A stretch of 64,000 bases of DNA, from positions 3,560,001 to 3,624,000 of the forward strand of contig JBBBDQ010000310.1 in NCBI GenBank assembly GCA_037127315.1, read 5' to 3'. A program made the translations under genes and the position numbers. Under the pieces are notes generated by a model that was not told the DNA's origin, did not search any database, and was given only the letters and a program-made list of their open reading frames with translations. This document shows positions 34,279 through 48,079 of this stretch, in pieces. The stretch's first letter is position 1; each line of letters opens with the position of its first letter. Source of the DNA: Ascarosepion bandense (Eukaryota > Mollusca > Cephalopoda > Sepiida > Sepiidae).

Positions 34279-35995
34279 TTTTTTTTATATCAATTAGGGT
34301 AAAAATCCTTAGAAATATATCTTTATACATCTTGTATGTGCAAGTGTTAAAGCTATGTAAAATAGATTCTGATTTTTAATTGTGAGCTGACACTTTTAGT
34401 TTCTCACACTTCAAAACCTTAACAATAGTAATTAAAAATGAAAACCTAACAGGTTTTTTTTATGTGTTAACTGGTAGCCCCTATATTTCCTTACTGAGTA
34501 AATGTACTTTATTTTTAGACAGGTTAATTATTGTAGATTTTACAAGCATAAACTGGCCACTGGTTTTGGGTTATTAATATAGAATGCTATATTTACAAAA
34601 CAGTTCTTAAAATTAAGAACTCTAATTATCATCAGAGTTTAGAAATTTTGGATTTAGCTCTGTATTTTGTCGTTAAAGCAGAAGAAAAAATATAGCAGTA
34701 AATTCTTTTGTTTCCGAAAACATTTATTTTTATTTAATCTCCAACTATTAAACTATTATCCATTATATTATTGTTAGCTTAAATTTCCTTTTATGTGTGT
34801 TTCAATCCTATACTGTATAATGTCACGATCACCTGCAATTGTGTCCTTATATAAATTATAAAATCTTACATATTTGGGAGAAAAGGGTTTCATCCAGTAA
34901 AATCTTTTCTAGATATTGATGATTCTTGCTCTAGCTAGCAACTGGAGGTGTTTGGTATGTTGCACAATTCTATTGACCAATTCTTATTGATTAAAACAAC
35001 TCTGCATTGCTATTGTTACACTGACCCACTGAAGGCTTGGAAAATAAAGATTGTAGGATAGGATGTACAGGAGGTGGATTTATATAAATGGAAAAATACA
35101 AATATATTTTGATTTCTTGCCATTTACTTTTCTTTTTATTCTTTTTTAATATAGTGCTTGTGAAAATATATTGGCACTAAAGTTTAGACAACTCAAAGTA
35201 AGATTCGTCAGTTAGGAGATTTTATTTCAAGCTGAAAGCTTTTAGATCTTTTAAAATAATTGGACATACTACCTATTAAAAAAGAACATAAATTTAACAA
35301 AACCTGTTCTAAATAAACCATAAACCTGTTCCAAGACAATAACACAAGTTTAAATAAATCAGTGTATAATAATGGTTTAGGAAACTTCTTATGATTTGCC
35401 TCCACTATTATTCTCCTCTTAAAATTCATAAATGTTCAACTATTATTTTGTTAGAAAGTATATTTTATTAAAATGCAAGAATTTAGTAGATGAATACTAC
35501 CAAATTGTGAATAAACACAGAGAAACTCTGTATGACTGGAGTGCACCAATTCTTCAATGTTGGTAAAAGAAATTACTATGTAACTAAATAGTAAAAAATA
35601 ATAGTAATAAGCATTATCAGTTTCATATAAACAGCATTAAAGATTGGTCTACTAACAATCTTCAAACAGTGAATACTGTCATAAAATTGACTGCTGCCAC
35701 AGTTTAATCTTTTAGATACCAGTATATAACTGTTCAACTTTTAAATTGTCTCTATCAGACTTTAGATTATTTGCTTTTTGTTGAACATGATACTCTAAAC
35801 TTCCATTACAACAGAATGAGTTTCACACACACACACACACATATATATATCGACTGAACAGACATTTGGTGCAATATGCATTTTCTGATTATGATCAAGA
35901 TTTAGTATGTGTTCTATTTAAATATGCATTTTAACGCAAACATTTACCTAAAAATCTTATCAGGATCAAGGAATTAGTGAAAAATTGTGAAAAGT
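34275..35995. other. Non-coding, no recognised element
   Basis: AT-rich presumed intron, with only the 35.8-kb microsatellite. Confidence 0.5.
35825..35851. repeat. (CA)n(TA)n microsatellite
   Basis: CA run then a short TA run. Confidence 0.9.
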
Positions 35996-36000
35996 CAATT

Positions 36001-36310
36001 GTGCGTTGTGGTGCAGTGGAAGTCAGCTTGGAACGAGAAATCAGAGAGCCATATTCAAATTCCAGTTGAATTCATTGCATTCACTTATGCACAAATACCC
36101 TTGAGAAAGATATTAATCCATCTCTTCTCCCTTCAGCTATAAGTTAAATAGCAGGACAGATTGGGTTCTACAGGCTTGGTTGGCAACCAATCTACCACAT
36201 AAAGTAATGGCAACCTACTGTGGGAAAATATTGTACTTGGTCAGTCATGTCTCTTTTGAGAAATTATCGCCCAAGTGTGTATCACGTATGGCACTTAAAT
36301 GACTGACTGT
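36001..36310 (+). mobile_element. tRNA-derived SINE, full-length copy
   Basis: The head carries an RNA polymerase III A box, TGGTGCAGTGG (about 36009-36019), and a B box, ATTCAAATTCC (about 36054-36064), spaced as in a tRNA. The body holds CAAATACCCTTGAGAAAGAT, TTAAATAGCAGGACAGATTG and TTGGCAACCAATCTACC. The 3' end reads GGCACTTAAATGACTGACTG. No coding potential. The tRNA parent is not clear. Confidence 0.85.
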
Positions 36311-36439
36311 TGTGAAAAACTTTGTAATTGTTATTTTTACAATAAAGTTATTTTTTAAAATTTTTTTTTATTTTTGTAGTTTGCTAAATGTCTACAAAAC
36401 TAGGTAATATCATACATGTTTGGGGTTTTATCTGAAGTT

Positions 36440-36615
36440 TAATTTTTAATCATTTCACTCCAAGTAAAGCAGTATAGCCACTAAGATGCTAAAAGAACAA
36501 GAATTATTAAGACACAAAATTATGATTGACATTGCATTTAGATTTTTGAAGCTCAAAGCTGACTGGAAATCTAGAGGCCAGAAAAGTGTTTCTACAAGTG
36601 TGAAGTATAAACCAA
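36440..36615 (-). mobile_element. CR1-like LINE 3' end fragment
   Basis: ATCATTTCACTCCAAGTAAA opens the reversed tail. ATGATTGACATTGCATTTAG and GAAAAGTGTTTCTACAAGTG correspond to the end of the coding part of the family. Confidence 0.65.
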
Positions 36616-36689
36616 ATATGTCTCAATTCAGCTGATATATTATCAAATAAACTTTATTATCATTATAACAATTTTTCTTCTTTATGCTG

Positions 36690-38900
36690 CTGCTCTTCAG
36701 TATGTGATCATGGCTCTCCAAAACTTCCTATCCTTTTTGTACCATAATCATTTTTCTAATTTTCCTAAGCCCCCACTCCTGTTCCACTATTAATTCACAC
36801 TAATCTGTCTGGTAAGTGGCTCACTACCTTCTTTTATCTCTCTTGTCCTCAATGTGACCTGTGAGAGTTAAATTTTCCATGCTCTCTTTCCTTTTTTTGT
36901 GTCCAAAGAATTTCAGCTCACTCTTCCTGATTTTAAGTTGTTTTTATTGCTTTTTTCTTCAAGACTTCTTTGCTGCTTAATCCCTTTGTTCATTGAATTC
37001 TCAGTATCCCTCTGTAGAACCATACCATATTTCTGTTGCCTTCAGTTTTCTCTTCATCCATGGGGAAATTATCCAGCATTTTCTGCCATATAAGAGGATG
37101 GATATCACATAACAATCTAGCACTCTTTTTCTTTGTCTGTAACAAAGTTTTTTCTGTTTCTCATCAACTTGTTTAGATTTTGGAATGCCTCTTTTACTTG
37201 TCCTATGCCTATTCAGATTTCACACGTTTCATCCTCTGTTAAAACACTTCCCATATATTTAAACTTCTGTATCAGCTTGATGTTGACATATCCAATGTTT
37301 AACTTGCATCTTGGGGTTTTTTTCCTTTTGCTGGTCACCATACTTTCTGTCAATTAGTTAGTCATTTTCTTTTCTTTTTCTTTTTGCTTTCTTTTACTAC
37401 CCTGTCTTGGAAGTTCTGTACTGTTTTTTTTTCTGTGTAAACCATCAACACATTGTCATCTGTGTAACTTATATTGTTAAGATTACACATGACAATAAAT
37501 TAATTTTCTATCCATATACTAGTATAAGTTCATTATTCTAAAATCCTTTCCAAGTAGATTTAGTTTTCCTAGTAATTCAAGCAGATCCTTGTGTTGTACC
37601 ATGTTAAATGCTTTTTTTTTATAAAGCATAAGTGCACATTCTCCTGCATTTGTCTTTCTCACTCTCTCATATCATTCTGCTCGTGAATATTTCTTGTTCC
37701 AGTGTCCTTACAAAGCCACACAGTTCTTGTTCTATTTCTACTTTAATTCTGTTTCACACACTATTCATCAGAATTTTCATCATTGGTTTAATTATGTAGT
37801 TCATTAAACTGATTGTCCAATGGAGCTTACATTCATTTTCATCTGGTTTCATATTTACAAGCATTGTAGGTTTTCTTTTTCTATTATCAGTGATCCTTCC
37901 TTTGATTTTATAAAGCCTGTTTATTGACTCAACTTTTGTCTTGTTAATTCTTTTGTTCTGTTTTGCATACTTGCTGTGTTTATGTTGTTCCTCTTTTTTA
38001 TTACTGCACACTTTTCATTGAGCCAGTCCTCCTTAGTTTGATTACATTTGTTTTTTGGAGTTCTGTACTGTTTTCCATTCCTTGTTATCTCTTTTTTGTA
38101 ATCAAGCCTTCCTTATCTTGTTTTCTTGAAATTACCTCATTCACTACATCACTAATGTTTCACTTTGCATGTTCACTTTAATTTTGTAGTTTTGTTCAGG
38201 TTATATTCATTTATAATTCTGTTTTTGTATCTCTTCTTGCAACTTGTCCTTCAGTAATTCATCATATTGCAGTTTAAGCATTGCTTTTATCTTTAATTTT
38301 TGTATTTTTACTCTGATATGGCATATGACTGGAAGATGGTCACACTTGCAATTAGCATTTATGCTTTACAGTGTATAACTGCATTTTCTTTTGTTGATAG
38401 TTATGTAATTAGTCTCTCTCTTTGTGTTTCCTCCCAGCCATCTCCATGTCCAAAGTTATCTTGGGTACTCCTCAAACCAGGTGTTGATAATTATTTGATA
38501 GTTTACTGTATACCACTGGACCCATCTTTTTCCATGTTCATTTGGAATCCTACTTGCCAACTATTTTGCTGTTTCATTTTTTTCCAATTTTGACAGTCAT
38601 GTCTCCCATGATAAGGATGTCATGTGATTTACACAGGGCCTTGGTGGTGTCCAGAGAGTTGTAAATGTTATTGATTTCCTCCTCCATGTTCTGTGCTGTT
38701 GGTGTGTATACAAAGATAATTGCTATGTTAAAGGGCTTCCCTTTCATTTTACCTAACAGAATTCTGAGATTTCGCAATAACCCAGAGCACATTTCCTCAT
38801 GTCATTATCTAATATTAACCCTACACTATTTTCATTTTTCTTTCTATCCCTGCATATTATCTTCTGTGTGCTGCAATAAAAGATTTGTTTTATTTCAAAT
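36690..38900 (-). mobile_element. APE-type LINE, long degenerate copy
   Basis: A 2.2-kb reversed copy. The - strand starts with endonuclease sequence at about 38574-38790 (IAIIFVYTPTAQNMEEEINN, then SHDILIMGDMTVKIGKK; the VYAPT and MGD(F/W)N motifs of APE-type nucleases, with the N changed to T). It continues to RT at about 37754-38011 (NECKLHWTISLMNYIIKPMM) and ends in the 3' UTR near 36700. Many stops and indels. In the same family the EN nicks DNA for target-primed reverse transcription. Confidence 0.8.
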
Positions 38901-38904
38901 TTGA

Positions 38905-39930
38905 TATTTGTTATATAACCAGATTTTTAAAAAATATCCCAACCATCATAATATTTTTTTGTTTATTTAAATCTTATAGCACATATAATTATTGATAATG
39001 AGAAGATATCATCTTCCTTGCACATGCAACAAATTAAAAATTGAACTCATATCTCAGAAAAATTTTACTATTTTTCATTTTAAGGAGATTAATGTTGAAC
39101 TGCTTAGTTACTGTTGTAAAACAGTTCTCCAAATTTCTCTTCATGTTGAATGAAGTAATAGCACTAAGATAGATATGAATATATAATTTTCTAAATCTTG
39201 ATATTTTCCTATTGTATCAAAATTCCTTTAAAAATTTATACTTTGTTATTAAGTAAAGTGCAGATCATTTTCTGACTGGAAAATAACTTCTTTCACTGAA
39301 AAGGAAATGTTAACCAGTAATTAACATAGAAATGTTGTACTCCAATGGTAAATTTCTATTCATAAGCAGTATACTGTTATATACAACTGAATACAATAAT
39401 CAGCTATCAAAAGACATTCCCTTTATTTGCAGATATGTAATAACTTATAACTTAATTGCTTATTCCGGTTTGCTTCAAATAATTTCTGATTTTTTTTTCT
39501 TTTTATGCCTATAAATTGAATCTCATTATCTATAATGATTGAGAAATATTGTCTTCTCACAATAGACCAATGACTGATTGATTAATCAGTGATGGCTTAC
39601 CAAACAGATGATCAAATCAGGAAATGGTTCACCAACAGGCTACTTTTTATGACTTTTTGATAAGCATATGAAAATGCTCTTTCCTGTTTTAAGTAGACAT
39701 TAAATTAAATAAGTGTTAGCATAGCAGAAATTGATTTTATACAATATGGATAACTGGTTTTTAGAAGAGCAACTAAGTTTCTTCTATTGTCTATTATAAA
39801 GTAATAATACAATTTTTAAATCTTCAATACTAAAAAGTGTACAATATATTAAAAAATAAACTTAATATTTGGACTGTTTTTTTACTAGGAAATTTTTTGG
39901 TAAAGGTTCCTTTTGGATATTTGGTTGGTT
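38905..39930. other. Non-coding, no recognised element
   Basis: AT-rich presumed intron. Confidence 0.5.
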
Positions 39931-39935
39931 TAAAT

Positions 39936-40630
39936 CAGTGGTTCCCAAACTTTTATGGATTACTGCTCTCTTGTATACCAAAACACAACCCTAACGTCCC
40001 TCCCCCAAATGTACAGTGAATTTTTTTTTTGTGCTACCCTTGTATATTTTATCATATAAGTATATCCTGAATTGTTTCTAATATCAGTTAATTAATGCAA
40101 ATTTTGTGAAAAAGCAAAACTTTAAAAGTTGTTTTTTTTTGGGGGGGGGGGATTAATGCAAAACATTAGTTTTATTTTTATTTCTCATTGTTTTTTCTTT
40201 TTCTACTTTTCTGTAGATGGTCATGTACAAAGTGGTATATTCACCCAATTTTATATAACTAATAAATGGTTATTTTTAAAAATATAAGTTTCAAACAAAA
40301 TCTAATAAATTCCATGTCTTCTTATAAAAGCATTTTCAAATATATTCATTGATGAATTAATAATATTTTGGAAATTCAATTTTGGTTTAAACAACATTAA
40401 ATGAATTCTAAATTCATCTTCCTCTTTAATGACTTAATGTATTTATGCATTAGTGATTTATTTTTTTATGACAGCATTAATGTTCACAAACAGAATTATT
40501 TATTCACATTTTCATAATCATTTTGTTAGCCAAAATGTTTCCTTTCATTTATAATCAATACATGAAAGAGGTTTACGGTTGTTATCCATTCAGCAAAGTT
40601 CGGAAACATTTGGGAACCTTTTGATTGCAG
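39936..40630. mobile_element. Possible non-autonomous hAT element
   Basis: CAGTGGTTCCCAAACTTTTA at the left resembles hAT terminal repeats (CAGTGGTTCTCAAACTTT). The proposed right end, TTTGGGAACCTTTTGATTGC near 40610, is only an approximate inverted match, and no 8-bp duplication was confirmed. It includes a G-run (40140-40150). Confidence 0.4.
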
Positions 40631-41049
40631 TTACACACTATCCAATTTTTATTTTATTTTTTATTTTTATCAAAGCAGAAATAGTTTTCTGCTTCCATTG
40701 ACCAGAAAATAGATATGTGGAAGAATATTTAAAATTTTAATGTTTTATTGATCAAAGCCACAATTTTATTGATTACTTTTTGTCATGCTCAGTTAACTGA
40801 TTCTATCTTTTCACCTGTTTTCATTTATTTATGTATTGATATACATGCCTATCTTTAAGCCTCTCTATTTTTGCCATTCTATATTTTTCTTTCATTTACA
40901 AGAAGGATGCTTATTTTTCTTTTTTCTAGCAAGAAGGCTGCTTATTACTGTTAACAAGAAAATAGTAGATAATTATAAAATCTGACTTCTCACAATGGAC
41001 AGTAATGGTTTGAATGGAGAAATGTGAACATTGTGTCTTGAAAGCTTGC

Positions 41050-41455
41050 TTGTTGCCATCTGACTATATTATTTACATTGTTCAGGCTGTTGTCTTCATC
41101 TTTATTGCCTTATAATGTTTTGCCTGTTCAACTCACTGGATCTAACTAACATCTTTTTATCCACTGAGCCATGTGTCCTTGAGAACATTAGTGCATGAAT
41201 TTTTGGAACTTAAAAAAACCTAATGTCTTGGTAACCCTTTTTTTTACCAGAGCTCATAATGCAATCTTGAAGCTAAGGATTTTTTCTAGCACTCTATATT
41301 ACTGGTTCCCATATTGTATTCATTTCTATACGTAGCCAGCTTAGGAGATTTTTATGGCATAGTATATGTGATGATTCCTTAAGTTTTCATAATTTCCAGT
41401 GGTGTTTTCTATTTATTATTTCAACTTTATCCCATTGGGGACAGTGTTCCCCTTT
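41050..41455 (-). mobile_element. Penelope-like element terminal fragment
   Basis: Collinear with 18210-18800 but with deletions. Shared stretches include TTATTTACATT-GTTC near 41075, the GAGCCATGTGTCC block near 41170 and CTTAGGAGATTTTTATGGC near 41340. No coding frame is left. Confidence 0.7.
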
Positions 41456-42225
41456 TTTCCTCTATATTAGCTTCAAAATGGAATCTTGTAAACAAATATA
41501 GCAGCAGCATTTGCCAACATTTGCTGTTTAATTAATTCATGTGTCTTTGTCATTATTTTAAAGATTCAACTGAAATAAATGAAATTCTCACTAAAACCTA
41601 TCTGAAATAAAAGAATACTAACATTGGTAAAAACTTATTGAATCATTTCAATTTCTAATAAAGACTAAGAAAGAATCACTGCAGGAAATATTAACAACTC
41701 TGTGGCCATCTGCATTCAAATCTTGACAGTTTAGAGACAGTGAGGTTTTTTACATTTGAGGATGGATGATTTGTGATCATAGACAATAATAATAATAATT
41801 TATGAATGACCCTTAAACATTAGATTTCAACTAATACCCATGTCTTTCTTATTATCACATTTTAGCTCCCTTCCAACATTCTTTATGGATCAGTTAATCT
41901 AGCTAATAATCAGAAAATTTTGAACAGAACCCTTTATTTTATCTACAAGGTTACATGCTTTTTGTTCCATTGCCCATGTTTAGGTAAATATTGTCTCCTT
42001 TTCTTACCAGGCCCAGGGACTGAACTCACAATCACTATGAAACCAAATACACAAACCAAGGTTTTTAATTCTTTACATTATATCCTTAGACATGGTCAGC
42101 AGAATGAGAAGAGCCTATTCTTGTAGATTAAGTAAAAAGTCTACTTTGATAAGGAGGTTACCCAGATTGACAGGCGCATGAAGAAAACTTGTGGGTATAA
42201 AAGGTGAAATGTTGTGGTAATAACA

Positions 42226-42388
42226 CTCCACCCATGTCTATTGAACAGGTTAAGAGGCTCATCCCTTGTTCCCTGTTTAGGATATGGTTTCCGGCTTTCT
42301 CTTTTCCAATCTTTTCACTATTACGTAGCCCCCTGCACATCAGTGGCGTTAGCGCCTTGCTCGGGGTGATACGATTAAAAAAAAAATA
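42226..42388 (+). mobile_element. Short SINE-like repeat sharing the CR1-like LINE tail
   Basis: CACTCCACCCATGTCT to ACGATTAAAAAA, about 90% identical by eye to the reverse strand of 57597-57755. Its last about 55 bp (GCCCCCTGCACATCAGTGGC ... GCTCGGGGTGATACGATTAA) equal the 3' end of the LINE at 5.9-6.5 kb, but the upstream 100 bp do not match the LINE. Confidence 0.7.
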
Positions 42389-42389
42389 A

Positions 42390-43500
42390 AAATAAAAAAA
42401 ATAACAAGATGAGTGCATTATTCTCAAATGTAAATGATAATGTCTCATTCCAGAAATTCAAGCAAAAACCCTAAATAACTTTCTTTTTACATTTTCTTCT
42501 CTTTTCTTTCTTGAGTAATTTCCTTATAAATTACTATAAACTTTTTACAATTACCTTTTAAATTTTTTCCTCTCTGACACACACTGAAAACAATTCTCTT
42601 GTATATTGCAGGCTCATCTTTAATTTCAAAGATTAACTCTCAAGAACTGGCATTTTAGCTTTTCTCTTCCAGTTGTTGTTGTTCTTGCTCCTGTTATATA
42701 ATTATTTGATAATAGAGAAAAGAGAATGAAAGCAGTATTGTCTCTGCTTTTGTGCAAGGTCTAATTAAGTAGATTTCATGTTGACATTGATCTCCTGCTT
42801 GGCTGTCTTTTGTTTCCTGTCAAGTTTTCTGCATACATGAAACTCTTATATGGCTGATGTTTATTGACTTTGTTTGGTTTTCCCCAATTCATGTTATTTC
42901 AGTTGTAAATTGTTTGGAACAATAAAGTATTTTTTGTTTTTGTTTGGTGGCTCCCTGGTAGATTAAGATTTGAGATCACTAGATACATTGTTCAATCTAT
43001 AGTAATGCATTGATGTAAATTTTGTGCTAACTAAAATTTTAATATCTCAGTTACACATAAGAATTCTGTCATTGCTGGGATGAAAAAGTATATTGAAAGT
43101 GAATTAATAATAAAAAACAGTATTTGAGTGTTTATAGTACTTGGTAGAAACTTATCAATCTCTATATCTCTGTCTTCCTCTCTCATTTACACACACACTT
43201 GATAAAATTGTTTTATTTTTTTAATTTTTTAATAAAGAGTTATGTTGTGTTGATAAATGTTTGTGTTGACAAATTTGACAATAGCAATTATTTTATAGAA
43301 TTCAATGATAATCAAAAAAAGAATTTCAATCAATTTAAACTCAGGTTGAAATAAAGAATGGTGTTTTACTTATTGGAAAAATCTAAATCTTTTAGCTTTC
43401 AATTTAAAATATTAAAATTAAAATCTTAATCTATTAGCTTTAAATTAAAATAATCTTCAAGAAAGACTTCATTTTTTAAATGCATTTTAAATTTTAGATA
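42390..43500. other. Non-coding, no recognised element
   Basis: AT-rich presumed intron. Confidence 0.5.
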
Positions 43501-43501
43501 T

Positions 43502-43543
43502 CTCTCTCTCACACACACACATATCTATCTATCTATCTATCTA

Positions 43544-43585
<42 letters not shown>

Positions 43586-43590
43586 CACAC
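43502..43590. repeat. Compound (TC)(CA)(TCTA)(TA)(CA) microsatellite
   Basis: CA run, six TCTA units, about 16 TA units, then another CA run at 43585. Confidence 0.95.
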
Positions 43591-43883
43591 ACACTCTGAA
43601 TGAGAGTGTCAGTTAATCTTATGTAACTAAGCAAATGAAATGAGTTTTGTATATAAAAAAAAAATTGTAGTGCTAGAAAATGATAAAATCCTTTCAATTT
43701 ATATGCTCCATAATTAAAGCACTTAAATTTTCTGTGAATAAGGAGTCAATATAACTTCTAAAGCAATGAAATATTTATGCTGCTTTTACATTTACTAGTA
43801 ACATTGAGATTTGCTTTTCAGTAAGTTATTGTATTGAAGGTCAGTTGTGGATACTACATTAATTGTCTTTCTAGTAATAAAAG

Positions 43884-44133
43884 ATTGAGAAATCGGGGAA
43901 CCGAGTTCAAATTCCAGTTGAATTCATTGCATTCACTTACTCGCAAATACCCTTGGGAAAGGTATTAATCCATCTCTTCCTTCCAGTTATGGGTTAAATA
44001 ACAGGACAGATTGGGTTCTATACCCTTGGCTGACAACCTACTGCAGGATAATCTTCTGCCCAGTCAGTCATGTTTCTTTCGAGACATGATCACCCAAGCG
44101 TGTTTCACATATGGCACTTAACTGACTGATTCA
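43884..44133 (+). mobile_element. tRNA-derived SINE
   Basis: It starts in the head (GAGAAATCGGGGAACCGAGT, then the B-box-like GTTCAAATTCC) and runs to GGCACTTAACTGACTGATTC. The A box is lost. The CATGTTTCTTTCGAGACATG hairpin is kept. Confidence 0.82.
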
Positions 44134-44589
44134 ATACATAATAGATATAATTTGAAAACAAAACTAAAAGCCACATATGCATTATTTATTTTGTCTGTAA
44201 TAAGAAAAGTGTGTGTTTTTAATATGAAAATGTCCATTTTAGTCTAACACACTGAAATGTATTTTAGAATATAATTGATTACAAGGTAGAGCATAATTTA
44301 GACATTTTTTTAAATTTAATAACAAGAAATTTTAATTTTATTATTGAGGTATAAAAAAAAAGAAAAAACATTTTCCAATTTATTCTTGAAACTAAACTGT
44401 GATATCATAATATAATTTAGCAGATTGTTTTTTTTTTAAATCATTACCAAACTCACTCTTACTTAGCTTTCATGGGAAATAGTAGTATTTTTTATTACTT
44501 TGTAGAAAGATTATTTTTTGAAGTGACTTACTCCTGATTAACAATTGTAATTATCTGAAGAAGCCTCATAGTTGATATAGCCACTTTTA

Positions 44590-44870
44590 TTTTTTTCTCA
44601 GCAGTATTAAGTTTTATCTATTTTATTCTCTCGTCCTATCCCTATCACCTCATGTATATTGTTGTTTTCCTTTCTCTCTTTACCCTCACAACTCTCTTCA
44701 CACTGATATTCTCATCCTTCTCTTGCACTTTCTCTGACACTCCCTGTAACCAGTTTGTCTTTCTCTTCGCTATCCTTCTGCTTAAATTTTCACTCTTCTC
44801 TTATGTAGCGCCCTGTGCACCAGTGGCAATACTGCCTTGCTTGGGGTGAAATGATTTTTAAAAAAAAAAG
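44590..44870 (+). mobile_element. CR1-like LINE 3' UTR copy
   Basis: It ends in TTATGTAGCGCCCTGTGCAC, CAGTGGCAATACTGCC and GCTTGGGGTGAAATGATT plus an A-run, matching the tail of 5945-6536. Only 3' UTR is present. Confidence 0.7.
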
Positions 44871-44999
44871 TAAATTTTGCTAGTTATGATTATTCATGTC
44901 TTTAGAATGTTATAAAAATGTGTGATTTAATATAAAAATTTACTTTCTACAATTAATATTTCACCATGGAGAACTTGTTCAGTTTGAAAGTGTACGTGT

Positions 45000-45700
45000 A
45001 TATGGTGTAGTATGTACTGGGATCACATCAGATTAATCAAAAATAGACTTTACACTTAGTGGTCATTTTAGATGAATGGTTGACCTGAGGGATAGCCCCT
45101 TAGCCAGGACTGGAGATCCACAATTCATTCTATATTAGTGGCTGTATTGACATTTTTCTTGATGGAATCTGTCTTATATATTTACAATTTGTCTTTGTTT
45201 TGAATATTGCTACAATATCTGGTCTGGTAATCTGGCTATATATTTAGAGATTCTTGATAAAATCTAAAGAATCTGCAATGTTATTGTTCCTGACTTGGCA
45301 TCTCAGTTTCACTTTCTCACTGCTGTAACATAGCTTTCCTGGACCTTTATTATAAATATTTTCATGGTAATTGTTCCAATGAACTTTCCCCTATGGTACC
45401 TATACTTTATGAATTTAAGCAACATACTAAATTGTCAAAAGTTGAAATGGTTAAATCTAGCCATTTCTGTTGCCACCAATTACGTTCCATGATAATAGTT
45501 TCTTTTTTTCACATGTGGAAGTCAATTTTAATCTTCAAAAATTTAAATTTAAAAATGTAATATAAATTATCTTTTGTCTTAATTACTGTTCTTGTATTGT
45601 TCTCTCTACTTAATAGTGTTCTTTCTTATATTTCCTAACACTCAGTAACCCCTTACATCTTAGTGGCATTCTTGCCTTGCTTTGGGTAAAATAATTAAAA
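45000..45700 (+). mobile_element. CR1-like LINE, degenerate 3' copy
   Basis: AGATTCTTGATAAAATCTAA, TGACTTGGCATCTCAGTTTC and CTTAGTGGCATTCTTGCC...GGGTAAAATAATT. Collinear with 60-630 and 55440-55960. Confidence 0.75.
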
Positions 45701-45969
45701 AAAATGTGTAGATGTTGGAAAGAATCCTGAGATTGTTGGCTATATAAATACCTACTCCAGCATGAATAGTCTGTTTCGCATCTACATGAGAATATAAAGT
45801 CCACAGTTGGATAAATTTCTGGGGCCACACACACACACATCCATGGGATGATAGTAATTGAGAAAGTCTAAAGTTGAACAATGTGAAAATATAATATATT
45901 TTTATTACTTCAAAAGTTATTATAGTAAATACTTTGTATTTGCTATAGAAGCTCCATTTTCACTTATTA

Positions 45970-46694
45970 AACAGTGTGTATTACCATTGGTTACCTGTCT
46001 ACCTGGCCATCCATTGGTCTACCTGCTTAGAAAGAAGATTTCTAGAATGTATAGGCCAATTAATAAATAAAAAAGGGGGATTTCGATTTCAAGAGTTGGG
46101 TCACTGTATCAGTCCAAAAATTTTTTCTCATCAGCATCCATTTTGTACATTTACAAATCTACCATTTGTGTATACATTGAATATTGCTGCCATGTTTGGT
46201 TTGGTGCATATATTATTCATATTGTGGTTCCTTACAAAATCCAAAGAAGGATCTGTGATGTAATCGATCCTGACCTGGCATCTCGACTGTAGTTACTGGC
46301 TTCCCTCTGTCTTTTCTACTAATATTTTCATGGTAACTGCTTTGATGAGCTGTTTTCCCTGGTGCCCTAACTACATGAATTTAAGCATGCTGCTATATCA
46401 GCATCTAGGTCCACACATTGAAATAACTAAATGCAACGGCCAAATCTACTCCAACAGTTTCTTTTCATTCACTTTCTTCTTATAGAACTCCCTTCCGTTT
46501 ACTTGACTCCCTGATAACTACAATCTTCAAAAGTTTAAATGTAATGTCAAGCTGTCTTCTTGAAGCCAATTAACCTTTTGTCCTTTCCTCAATCTTTCCT
46601 ATACTCAGTCTTTTCTCTCATTTTCACTCTCTGTAACCCCCTGCATACTAGTGCCTTGCTTAGGGGTGAAATGATTTAAAAAAAAAAAAAAAAA
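45970..46694 (+). mobile_element. CR1-like LINE, degenerate 3' copy
   Basis: From GTTACCTGTCTACCTGGCCA (46000) through GATCCTGACCTGGCATCTCG to CCCTGCATACTAGTGCCTTG and an A-run at 46694. It overlaps a non-LINE stretch at its left. Confidence 0.72.
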
Positions 46695-48075
46695 GTGTAA
46701 AACTATTTGACTGATGGTAGATTCATTAATTATTTATATTTGTGTAAAAATGTTATGAAATTTTATTAATGCTGCTTGTAAACTTTTACGATAGTGAATA
46801 TGTTTTGTTAACATAAATTTGTAGGCAAAGAAAATGTCTGATATAATTCCTTAGGTTGTTCAATAAGTTATGATACCTGGAATTGTAACAGTCTCACTTG
46901 TATATTTTTATTTCTAATAAGTCTATTTAATCTTGCTATTTCTGAATCAACATTGTTAAAAATGTAGACTAATTAAAAGATTTACTCCAATATATATATA
47001 ATCAGAATGAAAAGATTGGTTTAGCTACTGGGGCAAGAATATTCAGCTTTGTATGCCAATAAAAAAATGTAACTAAACAAGAATGATCCAAATTTAGATG
47101 CTTTTGACAGAAACAAGACTGTAACAACAATAATTATATAATTAATGGCAATTTACAAAATACTGAAATCTTGGAAGAAGTAACATGCACTTACATATAA
47201 ACATTGACTTCAGCAGCAAATATATCAAATAATCTAATTGGTTTGTAAATTAATTCTAAATCAGCAAATCTTTCCATATCAACATCTTTAAAGGTAGATG
47301 TGAGGAGTAAGATTAAAATGGTTAGGATGGATCCTGTAGTACAAGTAAAAGGTTTAACATATAATAATTCCTTTGTAATGGTTATTCTATAAATATTTAG
47401 TTAGAAAGAGGATAAAATAGTTTAAAATCTTGAATATATAATTTAATATATATATAAAAAATATTGTTTTGTTTAGGATTTAGTTTATTTTACTTACTGT
47501 AGATTTTCTGCAAATACCTTGTAGTGCTGAACTGAAGTTGAGAGAAAATATTGAACCATTTGACAATTTGTTTTTATTTTTCTTTCTTGATTTATCTGCA
47601 GAATATTTTCATTGTCAGTATTTTTCTTTATTACCTATTTATATGCTTGTCTTTCTCTGCCTCATTTTCCCAACTTATCCTTTTTAAGATGCAAACAAAG
47701 ATTTTCTTGTTGTTTTGAAGCAAAGGGAAAGTCTTTAAAATTTAGATAACATTTTGTACTGCATAATTCATATGAATATAGATGTGTCAGAAAAAGTTAA
47801 TATCTGTATATATTTTTCATTATTTCTATTGTCTTTATCCTTAGGTAAAGTATTAATATCTGTTTATATATACTTTTGTTTAATGTACCTTCTTTCTCAC
47901 AAAACCACATTGTGCATAGGTGTATTTGTAGATTTATATAAATGTCCATAGTTGGTACCGAAAAATTCAGCTCATTTAATATACAATTGCTTAAAGGATA
48001 ATCTGACAAAAGTATTAAACAGTTACATATTTACTTAGTAAAATGACAGTAAAGGGAAAGTAAAAAGTTATGTCT
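46695..48075. other. Non-coding, no recognised element
   Basis: AT-rich presumed intron. Confidence 0.5.
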
Positions 48076-48079
48076 TGTA

